Assembly: GCF_018139145.2 (NCBI RefSeq)
Contig: NC_059500.1
Coordinates: 47,638,072-47,702,071, forward strand
DNA: 64,000 bases
Origin: Gymnogyps californianus
Lineage: Eukaryota > Chordata > Aves > Accipitriformes > Cathartidae
Reading direction: 5' to 3'
The notes beneath the pieces are model-generated. The model did no database searches, was not told where the DNA came from, and was given only the letters and a program-made list of their open reading frames with translations. A program made the translations under genes and the position numbers. Positions 51,401-58,126 of this stretch are shown here, in pieces (within the stretch, counting starts at the first letter, position 1; each line of letters starts with the position of its first letter).

Positions 51401-54400
51401 TTGGTGAGTGATCCAACTAGGGAAGGCACCTTGCTGGACCTACTGTTTGCGAACACAGAAGGACTTGTGTGTGATGTGATGGTTGGAGGCCATCTTGGGC
51501 ACAGCGATCATGAAATGATAGTTTTCAGTTCTCGGAGAAGTAAGGAGGGAGGTTAGCAGAACTGCCACCTTGGACTTCCAGAGGGCAGACTTTGGCCTGT
51601 TAGGAACCTGGTTGACAGTCCCGTGGGAGGCAGTCCTGAAGGGCAAAGGAGTCCAGTAAGGCTGGACATTCTTCAAGAAGGAAATCTTAAAGGCACAGGA
51701 GCAGGCCGTCCCCATGTGCCGAAAGACAAGCTGGCGGGGAAGAAGACCAACCTGGCTGAACAGAGAGCTTTGGCTGGAACTCAGGAAAAAAAGAAGAAGG
51801 GGCAGGCAACTCAGGAGGACCACAAGGATGTCGTGAGGTTATGCAGGGTGAAAATTAGAAGGGCCAAAGCCCAACTAGAACTTAATTTGGCTACTGCAGT
51901 AAAAGACAATAAAAAATGTTTCTATAAATACATTCACTACAAAAGGAGGGCTAAGGAGAATCTCCATCCTTTATTGGATGTTGGGGAAAATATAGTGACA
52001 AAGGATAAGGATGTACTTAATGCCTTCTTTGCCTCAGTCTTTAATAGTAAGACCAGTTGTTCTCAGGGTACCCAGCCTCCTTGAGCTGGAAGACAGGGAC
52101 GGAGAGCAGAATGAAGCCCCCATAATCCAAGGGGAAATGGTTAGCGAGTTGCTACACCACTTAGACACACACAAGTCTATGGGACCAGATGGGATCTACC
52201 CAAGGATACTGAGGGAGCTGGCAGAAGTGCTCACCAGTCCACTTTCAATCATTTATCAGCAGTCCTGGCTAACCGGGGAGGTCCCAGTTGACTGGAGGTT
52301 AGCAAAAGTGACACCCATCTACAATAAGGGCCAGAAGGAAGATCTGGGGAACTACAGGCCTGTCAGTCTGACCTTGGTGCCGAGGAAGGTTATGGAGCAG
52401 ATCATCCTAAGTGCTATCACTCGGCACATACAGGACAATGAGGTGATCAGGCCCAGTCATCATCGGTGTATGGAAAGCAGGTCCTGCTTGACTAACCTGA
52501 TCTCCTTCTATGACAAGGTGACCTGCATAGTGGATGAAGGAAAGGCTGCGAATGTTGTTTACCTGGACTTTAGTAAAGCCTCTGACACCATTTCCCACAC
52601 CATTCTTCTGGAGAAACTGGCTGCTCATGGCTTGGACGGGTGCACTCTTTGCTGGGTAAAAAAACTGGCTGGATGGCTGGGCCCAAGGAGTTGTGGTGAA
52701 TGAAATTAAACCCAGTTGGCAGCCAGTCACAAGTGGTGTTCCCCAGGGCTCAGTATCAGGGCCAGTTCTGTTTAATATCTTTATCAATGATCTGGATGAG
52801 GGGATCGAGTGCACCTTCAGTAAGTTTGCAGACGACACCAAGTTGGGCAGGAGTGTTGATCTGCTTGAGGGTAGAAAGGCTCTGCAGAGGGATCTGGACA
52901 GGCTGGATCGATGGGTCAAGGCCAACTGTATGAGATTCAACACGGCTAAGCGCCACATACTGCACTTGGGTCACAACAACCCCATGCAACGCTGCAGGCT
53001 TGGGGAAGAGTGGCTGGAAAGCTGCCCAGCAGAAAAGAACCTGGGGGTGTTGGTTGACAGCCACCTGAATATGAGCTGGCAGTGTGCCCAGGTGGCCAAG
53101 AAGGCCAATAGCATCCTGGCTTGTATCAGAAATAGTGTGGCCAGCAGGACTAGGGAAGGGATTGTCCCTTTGTACTAGGCACTGGTGAGGCCACACCTTG
53201 AATACCATGTTCAGTTTAGAGCCCCTCACTACAAGAAAGACATTGAGGTGCTGGAACAAGTCCAAAGAAGAGCAACGACGCTGGGGAAGGGTCTAGAGAA
53301 CAAGTCTTATGAGGAGTGGCTGAGGGAACTGGGATTGTTTAGCCTGGAGAAAAGGAGGCTCAGGGAAGACCTTCTTGCTCTCTACAGCTACCTGAAAGGA
53401 GGTTGTAGCGAGGTGGGTGTCAGTCTCTTCTCCCAAGTAACAAGTGATAGGATGAGAGGAAACGGCCTCAGGTTGTGCTAGGGGAGGTTTCGATTGCATA
53501 TTAGGAAAAATTTCTGCACTGAAAGGGTTGTCAAGCGCTGGAACAGGCTGCCCAGGGAAGTGGCTGAGTCACCATCCCTGGAGGTATTTAAAAGACATGT
53601 AGATGTGGCACTTAGGGACATGGTTTAGTGGTGGACTTTGCAGTGTTAAGTTTACGGTTGGACTCGATGATCTTAAGGATCTTTTCCAACCTAAATGATT
53701 CTACAATTCTATGATTCTATGAATTTGTGGAAGATGAAGAAATATGCCACATTCCCATACTTCTTCCTTGAGTGCCCATGTCTGACCATTGCCAGAAGCA
53801 AGATACTGGTGTAAATGGGCCTTTGGTCTGACTTAATATGGCTGTTTCCATCTTCTTAGTCCAGTCAGTCTTACCATATTATAAAAAACTGTAGAGATTT
53901 TACACTATATTATATCCTCTCCCACCTCCCCAAATCACTTATTACTTACTAGACATCAACCTTTAAATGTGGCCTGGGAAAAGGTCTTCAGATGATCATG
54001 CTGGTTAAGAGAAAGTGATACTGGTGCCAATCATTTCTGCCAGGAACGATACTGATGTGTTTAATGACTATCTAGAACACGTAGAATTAATGCTTTTTGT
54101 ATTAATATAAGTAAACTGTTCATTTCTATGTTCATTAGCATATTCTGGGCAATCCTTTCAGACAAGTCACCAATACGGACTTGGAAATGTAGGAGACTGG
54201 TATTGTCTGTACAGCTTCAGGTTTTACTTGACTGTAATATGACCTGTGTTTTTGTGACAGCAGTTAAATTTAGGTTCACATGAAACTTTGTGTACATATT
54301 GGATAATCATCGGAGTTCATAATGTCAACTAATGCAGCTTTCCCATATGTTCACTACAGTATCTTTAAAGCTAATTAGCTACGGAGTCATAGCAGGGAGT

Positions 54401-57400
54401 GAGTTTTGGGCTAGGACTCATTTGTGCATAGACAGGTATGTAGTACCACCTGAGCTGGCCTAGAGAAATGGAGATTTTTGCATAGTGGTGGCAGGTATGT
54501 CATAAACCAGCAGAATATTCTCCTCTTCTGATGGAGCATGTGGAGGTCAAGTGAGATACCAGAAGATATCTAAAGTGGCACCACCATATGTGTGTTTAGG
54601 CAACTGAATTCCAGTGTGTTTATCATGTTATCATTATGTTTTTCTTCTTAGCATTGCAGAAGAGAATCATACTGAACATTGCGAGTACTGAGTTTTCATC
54701 ATACTGACTAAAATAAATCAAAACTATAGTTTCAGTATTAGTGTCTACAAACTGTGAGAATGAATATTCAGTATGTACTTTGCAGATAGGCTGGAGCCAC
54801 AGACAGTGCATGCAATCTCTGCCATAAATCTGTGCCGAGTCATTTTATATCACTGCTGCTTAGTCCAGAGCATGACACTCACATTTACTTGGTTTTATGG
54901 CTGCCAAAATTATTTCACTTTCATGTCTTCAACCTCAGTGGATAGTTCAGCATTGCTTTGAAATTCATGGAAGCTAGATTTACAGATACGTTGAACTTCC
55001 TTACTTCCACTGATTTTTAGAAGGTCAGCATTTGAAAATCAGATGCTGATTCTGATTTACAAAATAGGAAATGGAGGTCCAGCCTGTAGCATCTGTAATG
55101 CATCCTGGAGTTAAACTAGCGAGAAAAAGGGTTTTGCCCTACTGCACTGTGAGCTCGAGTTTGGCCTTATATTTTGGGGATAGTTGTCTTGGGGAGAGGG
55201 ATGAGGCAGTACAACCTGAAGGTGAAAAGATCTCAAACAGATGGATCAAGGTTTCTCAGGAGACATCTGGCAATCTCCATATGTAATTCTTTGTGGTCCT
55301 TTGCTAGAGCCACTCACGTTGCCTGTGTGCTTGTGCTAGCCCAATCCTGTTTGACACAGACGCAAGACGAGAATGAGGCCCAGTGTTGAAGTACGGTGTG
55401 TACTGGTACAGTACTGCATGAACCAACTTAGGTATTAATTTCTGTACATTTTGCAGACTCATGTACAAACTCAGACTAATTTAAAACTTCTGTTGTGATT
55501 AAATACAGTTGTTAATCATGGCTAATCTCTAAAGATGGTAATTCAGGAAGTACTTTGTCACTCAGTGCTGTTTATGAAGCAGTCATTTATGGAGCTTTAT
55601 TCCAGCTGAGTCCACTGCTTGAATTATACACAGGCCACTCAGAAAGAGTTACCTAGGCAACCCTTCAGCTGGTCCTTTTGTGCTCAAATTGTACCTCAGT
55701 CGTCATATTTCAAAGCTAAGTGTCCGTCTCAGATTCATTTTCCCACCCCAACAGCATCTACCAAAATGGAAAAGGAATGGATTTGGTTTTTAGGAAGTAG
55801 CCCCACAAACTCCTGCACCAGCCCAGTCCTCCAGAAGTCAGGCTTCAATAGATTGCAGCAGTGAAGTACAGATCATCTGCCCACTTTGGTAAAGAGCTGA
55901 AAGCTAAAGGCAAAAGCTAGCCTCTTAAGCTGCTCAGGAGCCTCTTTAAGTACTGTGTGGAGTGTGACAAATTGTGCCTATGTACGTTTTTTAAATCTTT
56001 TAATGATTATACCTATTATGACCTGTTCACTTTACTGTCGTCTTACAATCATGCAACTTTGGAGTTTCACAGAGTGTAGGGGTTAACAAAATATTGTCTT
56101 CTGTTGACATCAACACATAACTGTCAAAGCAGCTGCAGCCTGTCAACGTGTCAAGAGGTAAATAGGGATTTGCTTCCAGTCCTTCGGTGTCAGATGATAC
56201 AGTCATGATGGAAGAGCCTGAGCTAAGAGTTCGACTTGCTTCTGTAGGTACTGATGAGTTTAGGTAGCTGAGTAGTTGAACAATTCAGGAGTTCATAATA
56301 GTGGAATAATTAAGACCGGTTCTTTAGTCAAAATTAGCAGTAAGTAGAAAATGTTATGAACAATACCAGCATATGGTGACATTTCATCAATAACTCTTTT
56401 GCTTAGAAAAAAATAACTGACGTGGTCATTCACATGACTGCTTCTTATAGCATTGTCATAAGGTTTATGTAAGCAATTTTAAGACAGGGCAATAACTGAC
56501 AAGAAACCTGTATTATAAATCTATGGGAAGAGTAACTTGCACACTGCAGAGAGGACTGAATTCTCAATTATTGTCTTTTTGCAAAAGAAGAAAACAAGAA
56601 TACTACACGAAGAAGTAGTTGTATACCTCTCATGCTCTCAAACACAGTTTTCACCAGGTACTCTTTTTTGGACCTCTTTAGCCTTCACTGAGCTCTCTAG
56701 GAATCTTTCCACAGGTTTAACAGTGTTTGCATTACACACATCTATGTGAAAGAACCGTTCAGGCCATTTTTTCTGTTGCCCTATTCTGTGGTATAAGTTA
56801 GATCCATGTGCAATTCTGGAGACATTGCCTACCTATGTTAAAAGTTGAAAAGTTATTTTAATACATACACCCCAAAGGCTGAATCATGCTCACTTTGCTT
56901 TCTTTCTGTGGCAGTCTGAGAGGGCTCCATTTTGTTAGCAGAAGCAGTCTAAGGAAAGAGAAGTGTGTGGCAGCCAAAAGGTTTTCTGTCATGGGAGAAG
57001 GTCCCTATACACCTACTCTGTAATAGAGATGACAGGTGAACAGCACACACATAAAAGGAGACTAAAGAATGATGTGACAATCAGCTACACAAATAGGAGA
57101 GGAATGTCCTTCCTTTAGTTTTAGCACCAAGTTGTTAGGAAGACTGCTGTATTGTGGCTGTTCTAAACACGAGAGGCTCAGGCTGGAGATAAGGAGAAAC
57201 CTTTTCCCCACGAGGACGGCCCAGTGGTGGAGCTGGGGCCCAGGGAGGTTGGGCCATCTCCATTCTTGGTGGTTTCACAGCTTGACTGGGCAGAGCCCTG
57301 AGCAGCCCGGTCTGACCCTGCCAGCTGAGCAGTGGAGCTCCCCAGGTCCCTACCAGCCTGAATTACCCTATGGTCCTATGAACAAGAAAATACATATGTG

Positions 57401-58126
57401 TGTGTATACATATATATCTTATATAGTAACTTTTTAAGTTACTTACAAAAGCTTAAGAAGTTAGATATATGTATACATATATATGTACATATATATTTCT
57501 ATTTATATGCATATATATGTTTGTATGTGTGTACACACACACACGCACACACATATCTCTGGCTCTGGCTCTGGCTCTGGCTCTCTCCCCCTCCCTATCT
57601 ATGTGGCCAGGCTTGGTGCAGTCCAGACCAGTTTTGATCCCTGACTAGACTAGCCCACATCCCAAGGGAGAGCCTGTGGGAAGATGTATCAGAGGCACAA
57701 GGCTGCCCTCCAGGCAGAAGGCACAACTCCGCTCCATGCATCCCAAGGGACCAGCGTCACTGTCAGCATAGCCACAAATGGATGTCCCCAGGCAGCCTGT
57801 GCTGCAAGGATACCTCATAGTCGGCCAAAATCTTTTTACTGTGTCCTAGCTAATGTTGTTAGGTAGGTGTGGTGCAATGTTTTCACACCCCATGGGTTCT
57901 CACTGAAACACAGCACAGTCCTCAGGACTCCTCTTTAAAGAATCCCTAACCTCATTCATCCAGTTCAATATTCTGCTCACTGCGGCTTTTCTTACAGAAT
58001 GAAGAGGATGAGGACCAGCCTCTCAGCCTGGCCTGGCCTGACACCCCACGCAAGCAGCTCACCTACCTTCTTGTATTGCCCATTGTTCTTCCACTGTGGG
58101 CTTCCCTCCCAGATGTCAGAAAACCT
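15406..58126 (+). CDS. SLC24A2: SLC24A2 (NCKX2) gene, partial: six internal coding exons
   Basis: This is the coding span of the K+-dependent Na+/Ca2+ exchanger 2, a plasma-membrane protein that extrudes Ca2+ together with K+ in exchange for Na+ in neurons and cone photoreceptors. Six exons join with matching phases into 171 codons without a stop. They carry loop motifs I recognise from vertebrate NCKX2, such as [54 protein letters not shown] and [12 protein letters not shown]. The acidic EDEDQPLSL motif next to a hydrophobic segment is typical of the family. NCKX1 is similar just here, but the upstream loop exons fit NCKX2 and not NCKX1. The start codon, signal sequence, both alpha repeats and the stop codon are not in the window, so this is an internal part of the gene. 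Introns measure about 1.1, 17.7, 6.1, 1.7 and 15.6 kb. In human the gene is on 9p, so Z linkage in a bird is expected, but this is inference. Confidence 0.96.
15445..16535 (+). other. SLC24A2: SLC24A2 intron (1.09 kb)
   Basis: This intron begins GTAGGC and ends TTTTTCCTCGTAG. It is AT-rich and holds a 17-bp tandem repeat at 16361-16406. A short open frame around 16120-16383 resembles nothing I know. Confidence 0.9.
16361..16406. repeat. 17-bp tandem repeat, about 2.7 units
   Basis: The unit GTTTARTACAATGTATA occurs at 16361-16377 and 16378-16394 with one difference, followed by a shorter, more diverged unit ending near 16406. It lies about 130 bases upstream of the following exon. Confidence 0.8.
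16536..16644 (+). CDS. SLC24A2: SLC24A2 exon, 109 nt, cytosolic loop (serine-rich, pre-cassette)
   Basis: The exon reads [20 protein letters not shown] followed by [16 protein letters not shown], nearly identical to the mammalian NCKX2 loop. It starts in phase 0 and ends in phase 1 (GAAG|GTATTC). The acceptor is TTTTTCCTCGTAG. The RRGGS-like basic and serine cluster (here QRGGSSAS) looks like a kinase target site, but this is inference. The donor GTATTC departs from the usual GTAAGT, so it is a weak 5' splice site next to the regulated cassette. The last base joins AG of the 51-nt exon to give Glu, or GA of the 96-nt exon to give Gly when the cassette is skipped; both joins are in frame. Confidence 0.97.
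17201..17271. repeat. imperfect tandem duplication, about 36-bp unit
   Basis: Two copies (17201-17235 and 17236-17271) share GAGAAGTTRGCAGGAA and an ATTRCTTTG end, with several substitutions. It is an old local duplication in intron DNA, with no function visible. Confidence 0.75.
23782..24400 (-). mobile_element. CR1 LINE fragment, 5'-truncated, antisense to SLC24A2
   Basis: Read on the + strand, it begins with the reverse complement of a CR1 3' end (CACAGAATGGTTTGGGG, then GGTTGGAAGGGACC). It continues through the usual CR1 pieces: a stretch on untreated small nicks in the 3' UTR, 'AGTCTAACCCCCTGCTCAAG', and the antisense of the RT C-terminal and thumb region (CTCCAGGCTGAACAG, GCTCTCTCAGCCTCT). 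The element retains only about 0.6 kb of its 3' part. Near the 3' terminus the usual GTTTGGGTTGGAAGGG is split by about 14 extra bases. Substitutions are many and no intact frame remains, so it is an old, dead copy. The end near 24400 is approximate. Confidence 0.9.
26571..26590. repeat. short A-rich (AAAC)n tract
   Basis: A short tetranucleotide run of AAAC units follows an A homopolymer. It is a simple repeat. Confidence 0.8.
28211..28215. repeat. target-site duplication CAGAA, left copy
   Basis: Five bases directly before the LTR, repeated exactly after it at 28823-28827. This fixes the insertion boundaries. Confidence 0.88.
28341..28346 (-). terminator. polyadenylation signal ATTAAA of the solo LTR
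   Basis: ATTAAA on the minus strand, about 205 bases downstream of the LTR TATA box, as expected for the end of the R region. It acts only on antisense transcripts. Confidence 0.55.
28376..28454. repeat. AAT-rich stretch and G homopolymer inside the LTR
   Basis: Imperfect AAT trinucleotide units at 28376-28408 are followed by an A-rich linker and a G run at 28435-28454 broken by one C. Length variation or sequencing error is likely here. Confidence 0.85.
28551..28558 (-). promoter_or_regulatory. TATA box of the solo LTR
   Basis: TATATAAA on the minus strand, in a GC-richer setting of the LTR, upstream (in LTR sense) of the ATTAAA signal. It could start transcription antisense to SLC24A2; activity is not shown by the sequence. 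Confidence 0.6.
28823..28827. repeat. target-site duplication CAGAA, right copy
   Basis: Five bases directly after the LTR, identical to 28211-28215. Confidence 0.88.
29801..31078 (-). mobile_element. CR1 LINE, 5'-truncated (1.28 kb), antisense to SLC24A2
   Basis: The + strand begins with the inverted CR1 terminal octamers (CATAGAAT repeats at 29801-29824) and then GTTTGGGTTGGAAGGGACC, the complement of a CR1 3' end. On the minus strand it encodes the C-terminal half of the CR1 reverse transcriptase: [36 protein letters not shown], the catalytic KFADDTELS, and the tail motifs [13 protein letters not shown] and [19 protein letters not shown]. The endonuclease and the N-terminal RT are missing, so it was truncated at insertion. 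The 5' limit near 31078 is where similarity to CR1 stops. It belongs to a different CR1 family from the 50-kb copy (SDIDSG and GAVD here against NDLDEG and RSVD there). Confidence 0.96.
29896..31078 (-). pseudogene. CR1 reverse-transcriptase remnant (ORF2 C-terminal part)
   Basis: The frame is broken at least twice. A TGA stop at about 30794 interrupts the stretch between SMSRWR and TSGVPQG, where related copies have a proline codon. A one-base frameshift near 30350 separates the FADD-bearing part from the part reading [15 protein letters not shown]. Both catalytic Asp residues of FADD are present, but the protein lacks its N-terminal half and cannot be active. Confidence 0.9.
34363..34413 (+). 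CDS. SLC24A2: SLC24A2 cassette exon, 51 nt (17-residue alternative loop insert)
   Basis: The exon is bounded by TGATGTTGTAG and GAAG|GTAAGA, in phase 1 at both ends. With the split first codon it encodes [17 protein letters not shown], exactly 17 residues. Mammalian NCKX2 is known to occur with and without a 17-residue insert in the cytosolic loop, and the sequence matches that insert. Inclusion gives ...[11 protein letters not shown]...TEE-GKF; skipping gives LAE-GKF, also in frame. The three tyrosines and the acidic end are notable in a loop exposed to kinases, though no modification can be read from DNA. The acceptor has a short, interrupted pyrimidine tract, which fits regulated use. Confidence 0.97.
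34480..34549 (+). promoter_or_regulatory. candidate splicing control region downstream of the cassette exon
   Basis: A run of T- and C-rich sequence (about 34480-34530, including TTTTTCCTTCATTTTTCTTAG and TTTCTCCATTTTTT) is followed by TGCATG at 34544-34549, which starts 131 bases after the exon ends. Pyrimidine runs of this kind bind PTB-type proteins; a (U)GCAUG downstream of an exon is the standard position for RBFOX-driven inclusion in neurons. This is inference from motif and position only. Confidence 0.4.
36124..36169. repeat. short tandem repeat, about 14-17-bp unit, three copies
   Basis: Three units of (CCAG)TAGCAAAAAT, with slightly different spacers, lie head to tail in the intron. 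Confidence 0.75.
38851..38909. repeat. pyrimidine-rich (CTTT)n-like tract
   Basis: Almost pure C/T sequence, TTTCTCTCTTTCTC and similar, on the + strand. It is a simple repeat about 1.6 kb before the next exon, too far away to be its polypyrimidine tract. Confidence 0.75.
40522..40617 (+). CDS. SLC24A2: SLC24A2 exon, 96 nt, cytosolic loop (basic helix segment)
   Basis: The acceptor is TTTCTTTTAG and the donor CATG|GTGAGT. The exon is in phase 1 at both ends. With the split codon it reads [20 protein letters not shown] then [12 protein letters not shown], 32 residues that match the mammalian NCKX2 loop almost residue for residue. The stretch [17 protein letters not shown] is basic and could form an amphipathic helix; it carries the only cysteine in this part of the loop. 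It follows the cassette exon and is the constant partner in both splice forms. Nothing is unusual in its splice signals. Confidence 0.97.
40618..42322 (+). other. SLC24A2: SLC24A2 intron (1.7 kb)
   Basis: The intron begins GTGAGT and ends GATGATGCTACAG. The pyrimidine tract (about 42283-42307) stands some 15 bases back from the acceptor, separated by a purine-containing spacer. No other feature is seen. Confidence 0.9.
42323..42411 (+). CDS. SLC24A2: SLC24A2 exon, 89 nt, cytosolic loop (variable part)
   Basis: The exon starts in phase 1 and ends in phase 0 (GAG|GTTAAT). With the split codon it encodes [20 protein letters not shown] then [10 protein letters not shown], 30 residues. The TPPSDS..PVQNG..HN core is shared with mammalian NCKX2, whereas the flanks differ and the bird segment looks shorter than the human one before the acidic run. 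Both splice sites are weak: the acceptor CTACAG has its pyrimidine tract displaced, and the donor is GTTAAT. The acidic end EEE continues into NEEDEDQ of the next exon. The exon call is supported by exact phase fit to both neighbours. Confidence 0.92.
47454..47509. repeat. (CA)n microsatellite, interrupted
   Basis: About eight perfect CA units are followed by an interrupted CA-rich stretch with several CpG steps (CACGCACAC, GCGGACGCACACG, TGCGCACAC). The regular CpG interruptions are consistent with an old array. Confidence 0.92.
49567..49612 (+). repeat. unknown dispersed repeat, copy 1 (inverted partner at 56355-56400)
   Basis: These 46 bases match the reverse complement of 56355-56400 at 41 positions, including a 21-base exact core AGTTATTGATGAAATGTCAC plus one C. 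Weaker similarity seems to continue upstream, with GACAATG and AGAAGCAGT at about 49482-49514 matching the sequence beyond 56400. I do not recognise the family. It looks like two copies of an old interspersed element inserted in opposite orientations. Confidence 0.75.
50308..50577 (+). pseudogene. CR1 ORF1 C-terminal remnant (esterase-like region)
   Basis: The frame reads [20 protein letters not shown], then [20 protein letters not shown] and [20 protein letters not shown], ending in TGA at 50577. This is the conserved end of CR1 ORF1, whose central part in complete elements is a GDSL/SGNH-type esterase domain involved in RNA-protein particle formation. The D..H pair typical of the end of such domains may be DTVHLS (about 50494-50511). 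The N-terminal part, including any zinc-finger region, is absent through 5' truncation. Confidence 0.85.
50893..53620 (+). pseudogene. CR1 ORF2 remnant: AP-type endonuclease and reverse transcriptase, inactivated
   Basis: The order of domains is complete. Endonuclease: [10 protein letters not shown] start, catalytic E in METWWDD (50990), [18 protein letters not shown] and GHSDHE (51503-51511). Reverse transcriptase: [42 protein letters not shown], catalytic FADD (52825-52836), and the C-terminal SLEKRRL and HWNRLP-like tail. Lesions seen: frameshift near 51530, TAA stop at about 51657, loss of a few codons near 51795, one extra base near 52083, a frame change near 52690, TAG at 53176 and TAG at 53479. 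Some motif residues also differ (SKASD for the usual SKAFD). The protein cannot be made whole, so this copy is dead. Confidence 0.93.
56355..56400 (-). repeat. unknown dispersed repeat, copy 2 (inverted partner at 49567-49612)
   Basis: The reverse complement matches copy 1 at 41 of 46 positions. The + strand core is GTGACATTTCATCAATAACT. Sequence to about 56460 shows further, weaker resemblance to the flank of copy 1. Confidence 0.75.
57165..57382 (+). mobile_element. CR1 LINE 3'-terminal fragment, sense
   Basis: It starts in the end of ORF2 (GAGGCTCAGGCTGGAGATAA, reading [12 protein letters not shown], where CR1 copies have RLDIRKNFF). It continues through a diverged 3' UTR with CTCCCCAGGTCCCTACCAGC, and ends CCTATGGTCCTATG, an altered form of the CR1 terminal octamers. 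It is GC-rich against its neighbours and strongly diverged from the other copies, so it is a third, older CR1 lineage or a different subfamily. Confidence 0.8.
57383..57590. repeat. compound microsatellite: TG/TA/CA tract then (CTGGCT)n
   Basis: An irregular stretch of TATG, TATA and TACA units (about 57391-57533) passes into (CA)n with one G (57533-57553), and then into about four and a half CTGGCT hexamers (57557-57583) followed by CTCTCCCCCTCCC. It directly follows the CR1 3' end, where new tandem arrays often grow. It ends about 410 bases before an SLC24A2 exon. Confidence 0.9.
57998..58126 (+). CDS. SLC24A2: SLC24A2 exon, 129 nt, end of loop and first segment of second membrane domain
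   Basis: The acceptor is CTTTTCTTACAG and the donor CCT|GTAAGT, in phase 0 at both ends. It encodes 43 residues: the acidic run [20 protein letters not shown], then the hydrophobic [20 protein letters not shown] and RKP. In the NCKX family this acidic motif marks the end of the cytosolic loop, and the following hydrophobic stretch opens the second transmembrane cluster, which bears the alpha-2 repeat for ion binding. The alpha-2 repeat itself is in later exons outside the window. The sequence is closest to NCKX2, with some substitutions against mammals (Tyr-Leu-Leu-Val-Leu for Phe-Leu-Ile-Val-Phe type residues). Strong splice sites on both sides. Confidence 0.97.

Larger units (their letters stand above)
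50290..53722 (+). mobile_element. CR1 LINE, 3.4 kb, sense to SLC24A2, ORF1 end to 3' terminus
   Basis: The copy begins inside ORF1 and keeps all of ORF2 and the 3' UTR. It ends with the CR1 terminal octamer pattern (ATTCTACAATTCTATGATTC...ATG, 53698-53722). The UTR stretch GGTTGGACTCGATGATCTTA is a CR1 hallmark. Both proteins are broken. The left limit is uncertain (similarity begins between about 50280 and 50320) because CR1 leaves no clear target duplication. It is the longest mobile element in the window and a different family from the antisense copy at 29.8-31.1 kb. Confidence 0.96.
42412..57997 (+). other. SLC24A2: SLC24A2 intron (15.6 kb)
   Basis: The intron begins GTTAAT and ends GGCTTTTCTTACAG. 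It contains a (CA)n stretch (47454-47509), an inverted-repeat pair (49567-49612 and 56355-56400), a 3.4-kb sense CR1 (50290-53722), a CR1 3' tail (57165-57382) and a compound microsatellite (57383-57590). In 42.4-47.4, 47.5-49.5 and 53.7-56.3 kb I see no gene; the antisense open frames at 45567-46029 look like chance. Confidence 0.9.

Noticed and set aside
23782..53722. Possible long double-stranded RNA between antisense and sense CR1 copies
   Set aside because: The antisense copies sit in one intron (16.6-34.4 kb) and the sense copies in another (42.4-58.0 kb), and they belong to different CR1 families, so extended pairing within one pre-mRNA is unlikely.
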